Shown here: positions 43,845 through 53,025 of the stretch, in pieces
How positions within the stretch are numbered: position 1 is the stretch's first letter
Layout of the letters: the number at the start of each line of letters is the position of its first letter
DNA from: Chloroflexi bacterium TSY
Lineage (GTDB): Bacteria; Chloroflexota; Anaerolineae; Caldilineales; Caldilineaceae
Assembly: GCA_019217005.1 (NCBI GenBank)
Contig: JAHBNG010000006.1
Coordinates: forward strand, 62,001-126,000
DNA: 64,000 nt
Direction: 5' to 3'
Notes under the pieces: generated by a model
Databases searched by the model: none
What the model was told of the DNA's origin: nothing
What the model saw: only the letters and a program-made list of their open reading frames with translations
Translations under genes and position numbers: made by a program

Positions 43845-45053
43845 TTAGGAAGCAATAAACTCGACAAAGCGTTCGCCGACCTCTGCCCCGACTGAAAGTC
43901 CGCTGCCGCTTGTCGATTCCCCTGCCCAGAAGAATGGATCAATGGGAATAATTTGGTCTGCGTTGGACGGGTTGGTTGTCCAACGTTCACGCTTCTCTGG
44001 CGCCGCGCATTCCCAGACGGCTGCAGACGAGATCGGTTGCCGCCACAGTTCGCCGATGGCGGCACCGATGGCCGGTTCGAAGCGAAACGCCAGAACCGCC
44101 ATCGCCGCATTTGCGTTGGCTGAGCCATCCACGACGCCGATGAAGTCATTGTGGACCAGCGCCTCGTTGAGCGTGTAGGTGAACGGGAGCTCTTGATCCA
44201 TCAGGTTCTCGATGCGCGAGTTCGACATGGCAACGACCGTCGCATCTCCGCTGGTGAGGAGCTGTTGGGACTCGGTTCCAGATGTCCACCATTTGGCGAT
44301 ATGGGGTTTGATCTCCTCCAGCTTCGTGAAGGCTCGATCAAAGTCTAGCGGATAAAGTTGATCTCTGGGCACGCCATCGGCCAGAAGCGCGGCTTCGATG
44401 GTCTTGGTTGGGCCAAAACCGTTGAAGGAGCGGCCGCCTGGGTAGTTCTCGACATCCCAAAACTTGGACCAACTGTCGGGCTTGTCGTCTCCAGGGAAGG
44501 CCTCTTCGCTCCAAGCAATGACAATGGGGACCTCGGCGTAACCGACGGCGTTCGGTTGTTTCCAGCGGTCGTCCATACTCTCCAGGGTTACTTCTGGAAA
44601 AATGTCATAGTTGAGCGGCATCCAGATGTCGGAATAATTCTGGTAAACAGCCGCCGTCCCCTCGACGATGTCGAACTCCACGCGGCCAGCTGCCTGCTGG
44701 GCGCGTACCTGTTCGTGGATATCCGATGTGTGTGGGACCTCAAGAATCTCGACGCCCGTGATCTCTGTAAAGGGATTCCACACTGCATCGAACTCCTGCT
44801 CCGAGAACGAGCCACCGAATCCAGCCCTGACGATAGGCCCCGCTTCCATTTCGTAGTCAGGTTGCAGCCAGGGACGCTCAGGCGCGTCGCACAAACCACC
44901 ACCCGATCCTGCAGCGGGTTGCGTGTCAGGGGCGCTAACGGGGGCCGCAGGGGCGACACACGCAGCAAAAACCATAAAGCCAGTGGTACCTGCTGCCACT
45001 TGTAGAAATTTGCGTCGGCTCAATCTACGTGAATTGGGCTTTTCACCGTTCAT
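43845..45053 (-). CDS. Polyamine-type ABC solute-binding lipoprotein, Tat signal
   Basis: About 402 residues. The second ATG (45053) fits the GGAGGAG site better than the first at 45059. N terminus has a twin-arginine signal (SRRKFLQVAAG) and a lipobox FAAC, so it is exported folded and lipid-anchored outside the membrane. The PotD/PotF-like fold shows in VRAGFGGSFSEQEFDAVWNP, FDIVEGTAAVYQNYSDIW, SWSKFWDVENYPGGRSF. It feeds the fused permease and PotA-like ATPase. It is transcribed from the right, ahead of the TPP enzyme. Confidence 0.9.
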   Translation of the reverse strand: MNGEKPNSRRLSRRKFLQVAAGTTGFMVFAACVAPAAPVSAPDTQPAAGSGGGLCDAPERPWLQPDYEMEAGPIVRAGFGGSFSEQEFDAVWNPFTEITGVEILEVPHTSDIHEQVRAQQAAGRVEFDIVEGTAAVYQNYSDIWMPLNYDIFPEVTLESMDDRWKQPNAVGYAEVPIVIAWSEEAFPGDDKPDSWSKFWDVENYPGGRSFNGFGPTKTIEAALLADGVPRDQLYPLDFDRAFTKLEEIKPHIAKWWTSGTESQQLLTSGDATVVAMSNSRIENLMDQELPFTYTLNEALVHNDFIGVVDGSANANAAMAVLAFRFEPAIGAAIGELWRQPISSAAVWECAAPEKRERWTTNPSNADQIIPIDPFFWAGESTSGSGLSVGAEVGERFVEFIAS

Positions 45054-45213
45054 TGTCATCTCCTCCTTAAAATGTGTGAAATATGAATCGGCAATCAGTG
45101 TCTAACGAATTGTCAATTGTGAATTGATAATTGGAAATTGTGAATGAAGGCTCTTGGAATCTTGTTCGTCGTCTTGACAATTGAGGTGCTTGTAGCGCAG
45201 CATCAGTAAGACT

Positions 45214-45428
45214 CAGTAGATCCAAATTTGGCGTTTTTGGCGATTTTCAGTCGAGATTGCAGGGATTTTGGAGTCATTTATTCAGATTTCGGTTACAGAA
45301 AACAACCTATTTCATATCTGAAAATCGCCCAAATCTAACGCAAAAACTAGATATCGACCGGCAAATTTGTATTTATGTCAACTGTTTAGCCAGAATTCTC
45401 TCTCAAAACCTGAAATTTGGATCTACTG
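45214..45428. mobile_element. MITE family 1, copy 4 (inverted orientation)
   Basis: 215 bp, opposite orientation to copies 1-3, with one base difference from them in the right part (GGCGATTTT instead of GGCTATTTT in the same orientation). AGACT flanks both sides (45209-45213, 45429-45433). It lies in the 670-bp gap between the binding-protein and BKACE genes. Confidence 0.92.
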
Positions 45429-45496
45429 AGACTGATTTGACACAACTTGTCGTAGGCAGATCGGTTACGGTCGCAAAGGGTGACACCACTTCGTGA

Positions 45497-45647
45497 GAGG
45501 GTGTTTTAAAAGTCTGACGAATGGGTTAGCAAACGCCGGTTGAGTCACGAAGTGGTATCGAAACCAGCGTTTGCGGGTCGACCCGTTTGGTTTCGATACG
45601 CCTTCGGCTACTCAACCGGCACTGATCTCACCTTTTAAAACACCCTC
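45497..45647. mobile_element. Palindromic MITE family 4 (151 bp, single copy)
   Basis: Ends GAGGGTGTTTTAAAAG / CTTTTAAAACACCCTC are perfect inverted repeats (16 bp). TGA on both sides (45494-45496, 45648-45650) may be a 3-bp duplication. The interior is also palindromic: GGTATCGAAACCA / TGGTTTCGATAC and CCGGTTGAG / CTCAACCGG. No coding. Confidence 0.82.
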
Positions 45648-45730
45648 TGAGCTGCCACAAAATTGTCGAATTCGTCCTGTTAAGGGCCCAGTTAAGCGGT
45701 TTTCAGTGAGACGCATCGACTTTTCACTGT

Positions 45731-46675
45731 TCACTTGTCGATGCCCAACATCTGGCGCGTTTCTTCAATTGTAGCAACTCGCCGGCCCATATCGTTGGCC
45801 ATGCGCACAATCCGCTCAACCATTTGCACATTGCTCTGTGCCAACTCACCACGTTGGTAGTGGATACAATCCTCCAGTCCCGTCCGCACGTGTCCACCGA
45901 GCAACATGGCCATCACATTTACGTGGAGCTCTTCCAATCCGAGGGCGCACGTTTGGAAAATGCAATCCTCGGGTAGATTCCGCACCATGTAGAGAAAACT
46001 ATCCATGCTGGTGCTGATGCCGCTCTGCTGCCCAAATACCAGTTGTACAAAGTAGGGCTTGTCCAGGGCATTGCGTTTGATCAGATAATCTAGAATGTCG
46101 AGATGACCCGGATGGTAGAGAAACACTTGTGGCTTGATCCCACGCTCGCGTAGGCGGTGTGCCGCGCGCTCAGTATCGTCAAAGGTGGCCAGATAGACTT
46201 TACTTGGCGAGTCGCCACCGCCAGTGTAGGCAGCGCCACCACGAAAAGTCATGGGGCCCGGATTGAGAGCCATGATGTCCGGGCCAGCCTCGATTGGTGC
46301 CGATTTGTAATAGTGAGCCGACCCGACAAACTCACTCCCCTCGCTCGACAAATCAGCAACACCCTGTGAATTATCCACCAAAATCTGCGGCGCTTTGGCG
46401 CGCATCATGTCGTTGATTTCGCGGTAGCGTTCTGCTTCATGAGATGGTTGGATTGGGTCGTCGGCCTGGCGAGCATGAATGTGGATAATGGTGGCACCGG
46501 CCTCAAATACAGCCGCGGCTGCTTCCGCCTGTTCCTCTGCTGTTACTGGCACCGCCGGGTTCTCGCTTTTCTGATGCCCGCCCGTCACCACGGCACTGAT
46601 GATGACCGGAGGCATGCCTTCGTGTATGCGTTCGGCGTACGCTCTCTGGTCCGTGTAATTCCAGGTGATGTTCAT
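45731..46675 (-). CDS. BKACE-family beta-keto acid cleavage enzyme (DUF849)
   Basis: About 314 residues; ATG at 46675 with GAGGAG. It has the DUF849 pattern: VIISAVVTGGHQKSENPAVP, the metal motif HIHAR, LVDNSQGVADLSSEG, MALNPGPMTFRGG, and TCALGLEELHVNVMAMLLGG with GHVRTGLEDC. BKACE proteins cleave 3-keto acids with acetyl-CoA (the lysine-fermentation enzyme is one). Here it fits a pathway for an amino or keto acid taken up by the ABC transporter. It is 30 bp after the DegT aminotransferase. Confidence 0.88.
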   Translation of the reverse strand: MNITWNYTDQRAYAERIHEGMPPVIISAVVTGGHQKSENPAVPVTAEEQAEAAAAVFEAGATIIHIHARQADDPIQPSHEAERYREINDMMRAKAPQILVDNSQGVADLSSEGSEFVGSAHYYKSAPIEAGPDIMALNPGPMTFRGGAAYTGGGDSPSKVYLATFDDTERAAHRLRERGIKPQVFLYHPGHLDILDYLIKRNALDKPYFVQLVFGQQSGISTSMDSFLYMVRNLPEDCIFQTCALGLEELHVNVMAMLLGGHVRTGLEDCIHYQRGELAQSNVQMVERIVRMANDMGRRVATIEETRQMLGIDK

Positions 46676-46704
46676 ATGGTCTCCTCTCAAGAGAATAGCA
46701 GCAC

Positions 46705-47989
46705 CTAAGCCAATTCGTCCAGCACGCGATTCAATCCTTCCACGGTCTCTTCTAATTCTTCATTGGTCAATAGCGGACTGACATCCAGATGTACGGCACG
46801 ACTCCAGCAAATCCAGACTGCGCGGACACATGTCTGGACTGTACTCGATCTCTCGTTGCGCCCAGCGCCAGGGACCACCATCAGCCGTCCAGGTGCGCTG
46901 ATTGATAATCGGGACCCAGTGGGCATAGACGTGGTAGTCAATTTTGTCTGGCGTGTAGAGCAGACCCGCCCCGATATTCTCGGCACGTAATGCCTCTGTC
47001 ACTTCCGCAGCCTTGGCTGGATTCTCCATGAAAAAGATGGTGGCGATGGCGGCATCTCCTTCCGGATCTGCCTGTTTGCGGAAGGTAATGCCCTTGCGCT
47101 GCGCTGCGTCTTCTATGCCAGCTTTGAGCATCTGTTTGCGTTGGCGCATGTCGTCCAGCAGACCATCCAGCCGATGTAACTGCACGAGAGAGACGGCGGC
47201 CAACAGCTCTGGCATTCTGTAATTGACGCCACACAGTAGTTCATCCGTCTCAAATCCCAGATTGAGCGCACCGATGACGTCGTGATACATGTTCGTGCGC
47301 TTCCAGATCTCCTCGTCATCGGTGATCACCATGCCACCTTCTCCAGAGGTGATGATCTTGTTGAACTGAAGGCTAAAGCAGCCCACATCGCCAAATGTAC
47401 CGAGAGATTGTCCTTTGTAGCTGGCTCCATTTGCCTGCGCTACATCCTCAATCACTTTGAGTTCATGTTTGTTGGCAAGGGTAGTTAAGTCATCCATCCA
47501 GCAAGGCGCTCCACGCATGTGTACGGGCATGATCGCCTTTGTGTATGGCGTGATCTTGCGCTCCACGTCGGCGGGGTCCAGCAGGAGTGTCTCATCCACT
47601 TCCGCAATCACGGGTATGCCGCCGACCGCGATGACTGCCGCAGCCGAGGCGATCCACGTATATGCAGGCAGAATCACTTCATCGCCCGGTCCGATGCCGA
47701 TGCCCTGTAGACCACAGGTTAGTGCTGCCGTGCCGGAAGTCACCGCCACGGCATGGCGTGCGCCTTTCTTTTCGGCAAACGCCTGCTCCAGTTCAGCCAC
47801 TTTGGAGGGCGCTTCGCCGGGTCCGTAATAGCGAAAGAGACGTTTGGCACGCAACGTCTCTAGGACTGCCTGTTCTTCTTCCTCGGCAATGGCCATACCG
47901 CCGGGGAACATGGGCGGATCGGGGTTTTGCTTGGCGGGTGTGCCGCCGTGGATGGCTAGTTTTTGCTTTTCAATTGTTTGTGCTGACAT
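46705..47989 (-). CDS. DegT/DnrJ/EryC1-type aminotransferase with C-terminal frameshift
   Basis: PLP enzyme of the DegT family, about 418 residues. ATG at 47989 with AGGAGA. Typical marks: VTSGTAALTCGLQGIGIGPG, DEVILPAYTWIASAAAV, EDVAQANGASYKGQ, and the PLP lysine in FSLQFNKIITSGEGG. The frame breaks near 46810; after it the sequence reads SRAVHLDVSPLLTNEELE, completing the normal C terminus to 46705. Family members act on sugars and on aminohydroxybenzoate-like or amino-acid substrates; here its place in front of BKACE suggests a keto/amino acid substrate. This gene follows the promoter at 48390 after a long leader. Confidence 0.8.
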
Positions 47990-48252
47990 CAAGATTTCTC
48001 CTGGTTCTCGCTTCACTATAATTGATACTCAGTATGATGATTGGCTGCCAATTGGTTCTTACGGATGAAGGTGATAGGCAGATCACAGACCCTGACAGAG
48101 ACAATGGTTCGATCTGATGCTACGACTGAAATAGGGTCAATCCCAACTGGATCGTGCGCATCTTGTCGCTCTGTACAATCGCCAGTGCCCAAAGAACTCA
48201 TTCCAGGCAGTCTGGAAGTTGAACCACAGCGACAGGTTGTATGAAATGATGG

Positions 48253-48395
48253 GTTGTCATAATCGAGCCTTTGGAGAGATCAGTGTAGGCAAAAAAGGAA
48301 GGGAGTACCTAAACCAACTCTATCAGTATCAAATGAACGAATCGATGACATGTGATACAACAAACTGGGTATGTTGAAGAACATCTGTAACTATA
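48253..48395 (-). repeat. Leader segment shared with the eCIS operon
   Basis: Similar to 32552-32690 upstream of the eCIS genes: GTTGTCATAATCGAG, CTAAACCAACT, ATCAGTATCAAATGA. It ends at the -10 box of the promoter. The whole 48017-48648 stretch has no gene; it holds this leader, the promoter and a MITE. Confidence 0.55.
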
Positions 48396-48418
48396 GCGGC
48401 TCTCATTGGTCTTGTCAA
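48390..48418 (-). promoter_or_regulatory. Sigma70-type promoter of the DegT-BKACE operon
   Basis: TTGACA (48418-48413), 17-bp spacer, TATAGT (48395-48390) on the minus strand. About 400 bp from the DegT start codon. It and the eCIS promoter share ATGAGAGC/TTGAGAGC in the spacer and similar sequence downstream. Confidence 0.78.
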
Positions 48419-48471
48419 GGAGCAAAAAACATATAGACTCATTTCGTGTTCCGCCGATATTGAGAGTCTGT

Positions 48472-48616
48472 ACCACGAAGTGTGTAAATGGATATGGTTA
48501 TACTAAGCAAGGCCATAGATGAGAAAAATTAGCCCAGTTTTACCCGAGTAGATCGTTCTCATCTATGAGCGCTTGCGGTACATCAGAGTGTGGTACGGTC
48601 GTTTACACACTTTGGG
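48472..48616. mobile_element. MITE family 5 (CAAAGTGTGTAAA ends), copy 1
   Basis: Left end ACCACGAAGTGTGTAAATGG, right end CGTTTACACACTTTGGGA: inverted repeats on the core AAGTGTGTAAA. Interior has CATAGATGAGAA / TTCTCATCTATG, a 12-bp inverted repeat. The family recurs at 52896-54557 and as a single end at 56161. Confidence 0.65.
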
Positions 48617-48648
48617 ACAGACTGGATGTTGCAGAATGATTTGGTGTT

Positions 48649-50538
48649 CTAATTGGTATTCTCAACTAAATCATCTTTTGCTAAAACCCCATCCATACCC
48701 GCCCAGATACGCTGCATCTCTTCGGAACCGTGCAGCAATTCATCTAGAGTTCCTTCAGCCTCTACACCACCCGCTTTCAACACAAGAATATGATCCGCCC
48801 GTTGTAGTACGGATCGCCGGTGCGAAACGACGAGACAGGTCGGTTTTTGGTCGTTTGGCTGATGGCGTTGTGCAAAGAGGCGCTCCCAAAGGAGATTCTC
48901 TGTTTCTATATCTAAAGCGCTGGATAGATCATCAAAGACAAGCAGTTCGGGATTGCGAACAAACATACGCGCTGCCGCAGCCCGTTGGATCTGTCCACCT
49001 GAAAGCCTCACACCTTTGGGACCGACAATGGTTTCGAGTCCATGTGTCAATTGGGTCAGATCTGGTTCCAGGACTGCTTTGTGTAGGGCGTCATCGATCT
49101 GATTTTGCTCATTTGGTAGACCAAGCAAGATATTTTCACGAAGAGAATCGCTGAACAAACATGGTACTTGACTCGTATAGGCAGCGCGCGGTGGCACAAA
49201 AAAGGTTGCTGGATCATCAATCGGTTGCTGATTCCAATAAATTTCGCCTGCGCTTTTAGGAAGCAGCCCAAGCAGAACGCGCAACAACGTCGATTTGCCC
49301 GAACCAACCTGCCCTGTGATTACGGTAAAAGATCCCTGTTCAAGCGACAGGTTAATTTTGTAAATTCCGTTTCCACCACTCTGTTCTGAAGCAGTTTGCA
49401 CATCTGGCTCTAATTGGTCGTCGTTTCTATTCCCATCTCGACCGATTGCTGGGTATTGGTAGCTAAGGTCAACGATATTCAGGGACTGTAGGCGATGAGC
49501 CGCTGTTTTCGTTGACAATTGTGGTTTGGGATAGTCACCATGCAGGTGGACTGGTCCTATCTCGACGAGCCGGTCCGCGTTCTTGTCGGACACAAGCGCT
49601 TTTAAGCGTCCGAATGAGACTTCTGTTTGGCGATAGCGAGCGCGCCAAATACCAACGATATTGGTCATCAGCCCGATATAGTTTAGATAATAGACGAAGA
49701 GAGAGAAATCACCCACCGTAAAATCGCCGCTCTGCATCAGTTGTCCTGCCGAGAGCAAAATGATAGCCGTACCGATATTGGTCATGTTTTCAAAAATCAT
49801 CCCCAACACTCGATCGAAGAGACTATCTTTTAACGCTGTGGTTTGACGCTCCTGGTTCAGTTGATCAAAGTGATTCAAGACGCGATCTTCCGCCGCCGCT
49901 AGCTTGACTGCTTGGACCGAGCCAAAGAGTTCACCGATGAACCCCGTGACTTGGCCAAGCGCCTGTCGGCTGGCCTCACGATAGCGAATGACCCGCTTTT
50001 CGACTTGCTGAGAAACGGCCATGACAATTGCGAGCGGCACAACAACAAAGAGCGTGAGAGGTACATTGATTGACAACATAACGACAAAGGCCACAAGACC
50101 AAAGACACCCTGCGAGACGAAGACAGGAAACTCGTAGGTGAGAATAGCGGCGATCTCAGTGGCATCATCGCGAAATCGACTCACGGCTTCACCAGGTGAT
50201 TGGGGAATAGCTTGAGCACCAGGCCGATTCAGGATATGGTTGAAGAGATTCTTTTTCAGCAAAACATCGGTGTGATGTAAAAAGCTCGTCATTCCAGCAG
50301 TTGAAAGGAAGCCAAGTAATCCTCTCGATACTTCTGTTGCAATTAAGATAGCAGCAAGACTCTCTATATTGAACCCTGCCGGGGCTTCGCCAGACAGCGC
50401 ATCAAAAAAAGCTCGAATAATCAACGCAACGATTTGGTTTCCCACCACAAAAGAGATAAAACGAATGAGGGTTTGCCCCGAAAATATTAGTTTTTGTGCT
50501 TTGATGAGCTCTCGTAGTAATTGCCAGGTTTTCATCAT
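48649..50538 (-). CDS. ABC exporter half, degenerate Walker B
   Basis: A 629-residue protein with an N-terminal membrane domain (six spans in ~1-330) and a C-terminal ATPase domain. Walker A GQVGSGKSTLL, signature LSGGQIQRAAAARMF, and Walker B LLVFDDLSSALD, where the usual catalytic Glu after D is Asp. With the neighbour at 50986 (whose signature is the unusual LSTGQ) it fits an asymmetric heterodimer in which only one ATP site is fully active. Substrate could be a lipid, peptide or drug. The 447-bp gap to the partner holds a MITE and intergenic repeats. Confidence 0.9.
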   Translation of the reverse strand: MMKTWQLLRELIKAQKLIFSGQTLIRFISFVVGNQIVALIIRAFFDALSGEAPAGFNIESLAAILIATEVSRGLLGFLSTAGMTSFLHHTDVLLKKNLFNHILNRPGAQAIPQSPGEAVSRFRDDATEIAAILTYEFPVFVSQGVFGLVAFVVMLSINVPLTLFVVVPLAIVMAVSQQVEKRVIRYREASRQALGQVTGFIGELFGSVQAVKLAAAEDRVLNHFDQLNQERQTTALKDSLFDRVLGMIFENMTNIGTAIILLSAGQLMQSGDFTVGDFSLFVYYLNYIGLMTNIVGIWRARYRQTEVSFGRLKALVSDKNADRLVEIGPVHLHGDYPKPQLSTKTAAHRLQSLNIVDLSYQYPAIGRDGNRNDDQLEPDVQTASEQSGGNGIYKINLSLEQGSFTVITGQVGSGKSTLLRVLLGLLPKSAGEIYWNQQPIDDPATFFVPPRAAYTSQVPCLFSDSLRENILLGLPNEQNQIDDALHKAVLEPDLTQLTHGLETIVGPKGVRLSGGQIQRAAAARMFVRNPELLVFDDLSSALDIETENLLWERLFAQRHQPNDQKPTCLVVSHRRSVLQRADHILVLKAGGVEAEGTLDELLHGSEEMQRIWAGMDGVLAKDDLVENTN

Positions 50539-50716
50539 GTGGTTCCTTGTTTTGGCTATCAGCCATTAGCTTTTGGCCGTTAGCTGTCAGCATTTAGTCG
50601 TTAGCCATCAACTTTTAGCTGTCGGCCATCAGTTTTCAGGCCTTTAAGAGCCGACAAGATGCTCAGTATCAGCAGACCGCAACGCGGAGTGAGCATTCTT
50701 CAATGCGAACGGAACC

Positions 50717-50871
50717 GGCGTTAGAGATTACACGCAGTAGGATTTCTCAGAGGTAGAGCGTTCAAATGGCGAAAAAAGACGCAGTAGAGAATCTCGGACC
50801 ATTTGGCACGCTCGAGTCTGTTTTGACTGAGAAGTGCAGGATTATGTCTACTGCGTGTAATAGAGAACGCC
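50717..50871. mobile_element. MITE family 3, copy 2
   Basis: Inverted copy of the 155-bp element at 32297. Left end GGCGTTAGAGATTACACGCA differs from the right end (CTACTGCGTGTAATAGAGAA) at the AGAG/CTCT positions. It sits in the gap between the two ABC exporter genes, which also holds AGCTGACAGCTGCTAGC-like intergenic words. Confidence 0.85.
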
Positions 50872-50985
50872 TCCTCCGCTGCGATCTACTGAGTATAGGG
50901 ATAGATTGAAAGTCAGTCACTAAAAGCTATTAGCTGACAGCTGCTAGCTTTTGGCCGACAGTCGGATAGCTAAAAACTAGCTTTC

Positions 50986-52812
50986 TCATGCGAGTACTTC
51001 TGTGAGACCCGTTTGTAGCAAGTGATAAAATCGAGAGTCTGGATCAGTGGCGAGTTGAGCGCGACTACCCATCTCTTGAATGCGACCCTCATCTAGAATG
51101 AGAATCGTATCTGCGCGTTGAACGGTGGACAGACGATGGGCGATGATGATGGCTGTTCGATTTTGTAGCAGTTTGTCGATGGCAACTTCAATTTGCTGTT
51201 CGGTGGCAGGATCCAGGTGCGCTGAGGCCTCATCAAGAATCACCAGCCCAGGATCGCGGAGAAATACGCGCGCAAATGCCAACAATTGCGCTTGTCCAGT
51301 TGACAGCTCTGCACCGCCAGCATCGAGAACGGTATCTAGCCCATTGGGTAACCCGCGCAGCCAAGGGGTTAACTGTAAATCATCTAGTGTCGACAGGATT
51401 GCTGCATCCGAAACGGTTGGATCGAAGAACGTAAGGTTGTCCCGTACTGTAGAATTGAAAAGCTGAACATTCTGAGTCACCATGCCTACCCGTTGACGTA
51501 GGGAATCCAGTTCAGTATGTTGCAATTCGATGCTCTCTATTCCGGTGCTACCTAACGTAACCCGACCTTGCTGCAGCTCGTAAAGACGCGTAAGTAGGCG
51601 TGTGATTGTCGTTTTGCCACTCCCCGTTCTCCCGAGTAGCCCCAAAACGGAGCCAGGTGCGAGTTCAAAGGACAAATTGCTCAGAACATTGGGACGGGTT
51701 GAGGAGAGTTGCACTGGAACAGAAGGTGATGCGTCAGCAGGTGTCGTCCCATACGCAAATGAAACATTTTCAAAGCGCACGTGGAGCGGTCCTGATGGGA
51801 TTACTCGCTGTCCGGGCTGAATTCCGGGGGTGATCTTCATAAACTCCTGAATTCGTGCAATACCCGCATTGGCTCGTTGTAAGTCGCTGAGTTCGTTGCT
51901 GAGCCGTCTAACGGGACCTTCTAGCATGGTTGTGTAATGAAAGATGAGGTAGACAGCGCCAATCGTCAGGTCTCCTGTACGCAAGAGATAGGCACCCATC
52001 AAGAGTGCGGTTACATTCCCGATGGTAATCAGAATACCTGCCGTACTCCATGAGAACTGATCGACCAATTCGGCTTTGAGTTCGCTGCGATAGAGCTTGC
52101 GGGCTGCCTGGTAAAAACGCAGCATCGTGTAGGCGACAGCGCCACACGAGCGAACATCCTCAGTGCCAGCTAATCGTTCTTCGATATACCCATAGAGGTT
52201 TGCTTGGGCATCCCGCATTTTTTGGAAATAAGAGGCTGCCAGATTGCTTGTGCGCAGTAACACGAGCAGCATAATTAGGGCGAAGCCGGTTAGTACGGCT
52301 CCGACCCGCCAGTCTTCGCGAAACAAAAACGCAAGAATCCCGGCCACCATGATGATCTTTCCAATCACTTCGATCGTAAAGTCGGAGAAGAAGTTGGCCA
52401 GCGTTGAAACATCGCCATCGATCCGTTCAATGAATTCCCCTGGCGTGTGCTGATTATGGAAGTCCATGTCCAGATGAAGACAATGTTCTGCTAGATCGCG
52501 CCGCAACTGATTCGTACTGACCCAACCAATCCGTTGCCCGACATAGCCGGAGGCAACCCAGAGAATTTGCGTTAGAAACGCTCCACCCAAAAACGCTAGA
52601 CCAGCCAGGAAGAGCGCTTGGGTTGGATTCTCTGCCGCAATGCTGCCTGTTGCGACATCAATAAAGTAGCGCATGAACTGCGGGTTGATGATATAGATCG
52701 CTGTACTGCTCAGAATCAAGAGCGTTAAAAGCGCCATGTATCCGCGTTGGTGGCGTAGATAGCGTGCCAACAACTCCCAATATTCTTTTAAGGGAAAGAT
52801 CGTGAGTTTCAT
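50986..52812 (-). CDS. ABC exporter half with LSTGQ signature
   Basis: About 608 residues from ATG 52812 (AGGAG upstream); the longer frame to 52944 has no ribosome site. Six membrane spans, then ATPase domain with Walker A GRTGSGKTTITR, signature ELSTGQAQLLAFARVF, Walker B LVILDEASAHLDP and the H-loop IAHRLSTVQ. It has the catalytic Glu the partner lacks, while its own signature is changed, which is the pattern of paired heterodimeric exporters. Confidence 0.9.
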   Translation of the reverse strand: MKLTIFPLKEYWELLARYLRHQRGYMALLTLLILSSTAIYIINPQFMRYFIDVATGSIAAENPTQALFLAGLAFLGGAFLTQILWVASGYVGQRIGWVSTNQLRRDLAEHCLHLDMDFHNQHTPGEFIERIDGDVSTLANFFSDFTIEVIGKIIMVAGILAFLFREDWRVGAVLTGFALIMLLVLLRTSNLAASYFQKMRDAQANLYGYIEERLAGTEDVRSCGAVAYTMLRFYQAARKLYRSELKAELVDQFSWSTAGILITIGNVTALLMGAYLLRTGDLTIGAVYLIFHYTTMLEGPVRRLSNELSDLQRANAGIARIQEFMKITPGIQPGQRVIPSGPLHVRFENVSFAYGTTPADASPSVPVQLSSTRPNVLSNLSFELAPGSVLGLLGRTGSGKTTITRLLTRLYELQQGRVTLGSTGIESIELQHTELDSLRQRVGMVTQNVQLFNSTVRDNLTFFDPTVSDAAILSTLDDLQLTPWLRGLPNGLDTVLDAGGAELSTGQAQLLAFARVFLRDPGLVILDEASAHLDPATEQQIEVAIDKLLQNRTAIIIAHRLSTVQRADTILILDEGRIQEMGSRAQLATDPDSRFYHLLQTGLTEVLA

Positions 52813-53025
52813 AAATCTCCTTGTATCTGGGGATTCGGGATTGGGGATTCCTATCTTCGACCCCCCAATCTCTGATTTAGAAAAACGGCCGTGTGTCCCA
52901 AAGTGTGTAAATGGAGTATGTGTTCTGATTAACAGAGAAGTCACTCAAACTCCGTACTTTCGTAGCATTTTTTACTCTGGCCGAATTGCGGACGAAAGTA
53001 CGAAGTTTAAATAATGTGACTATAA

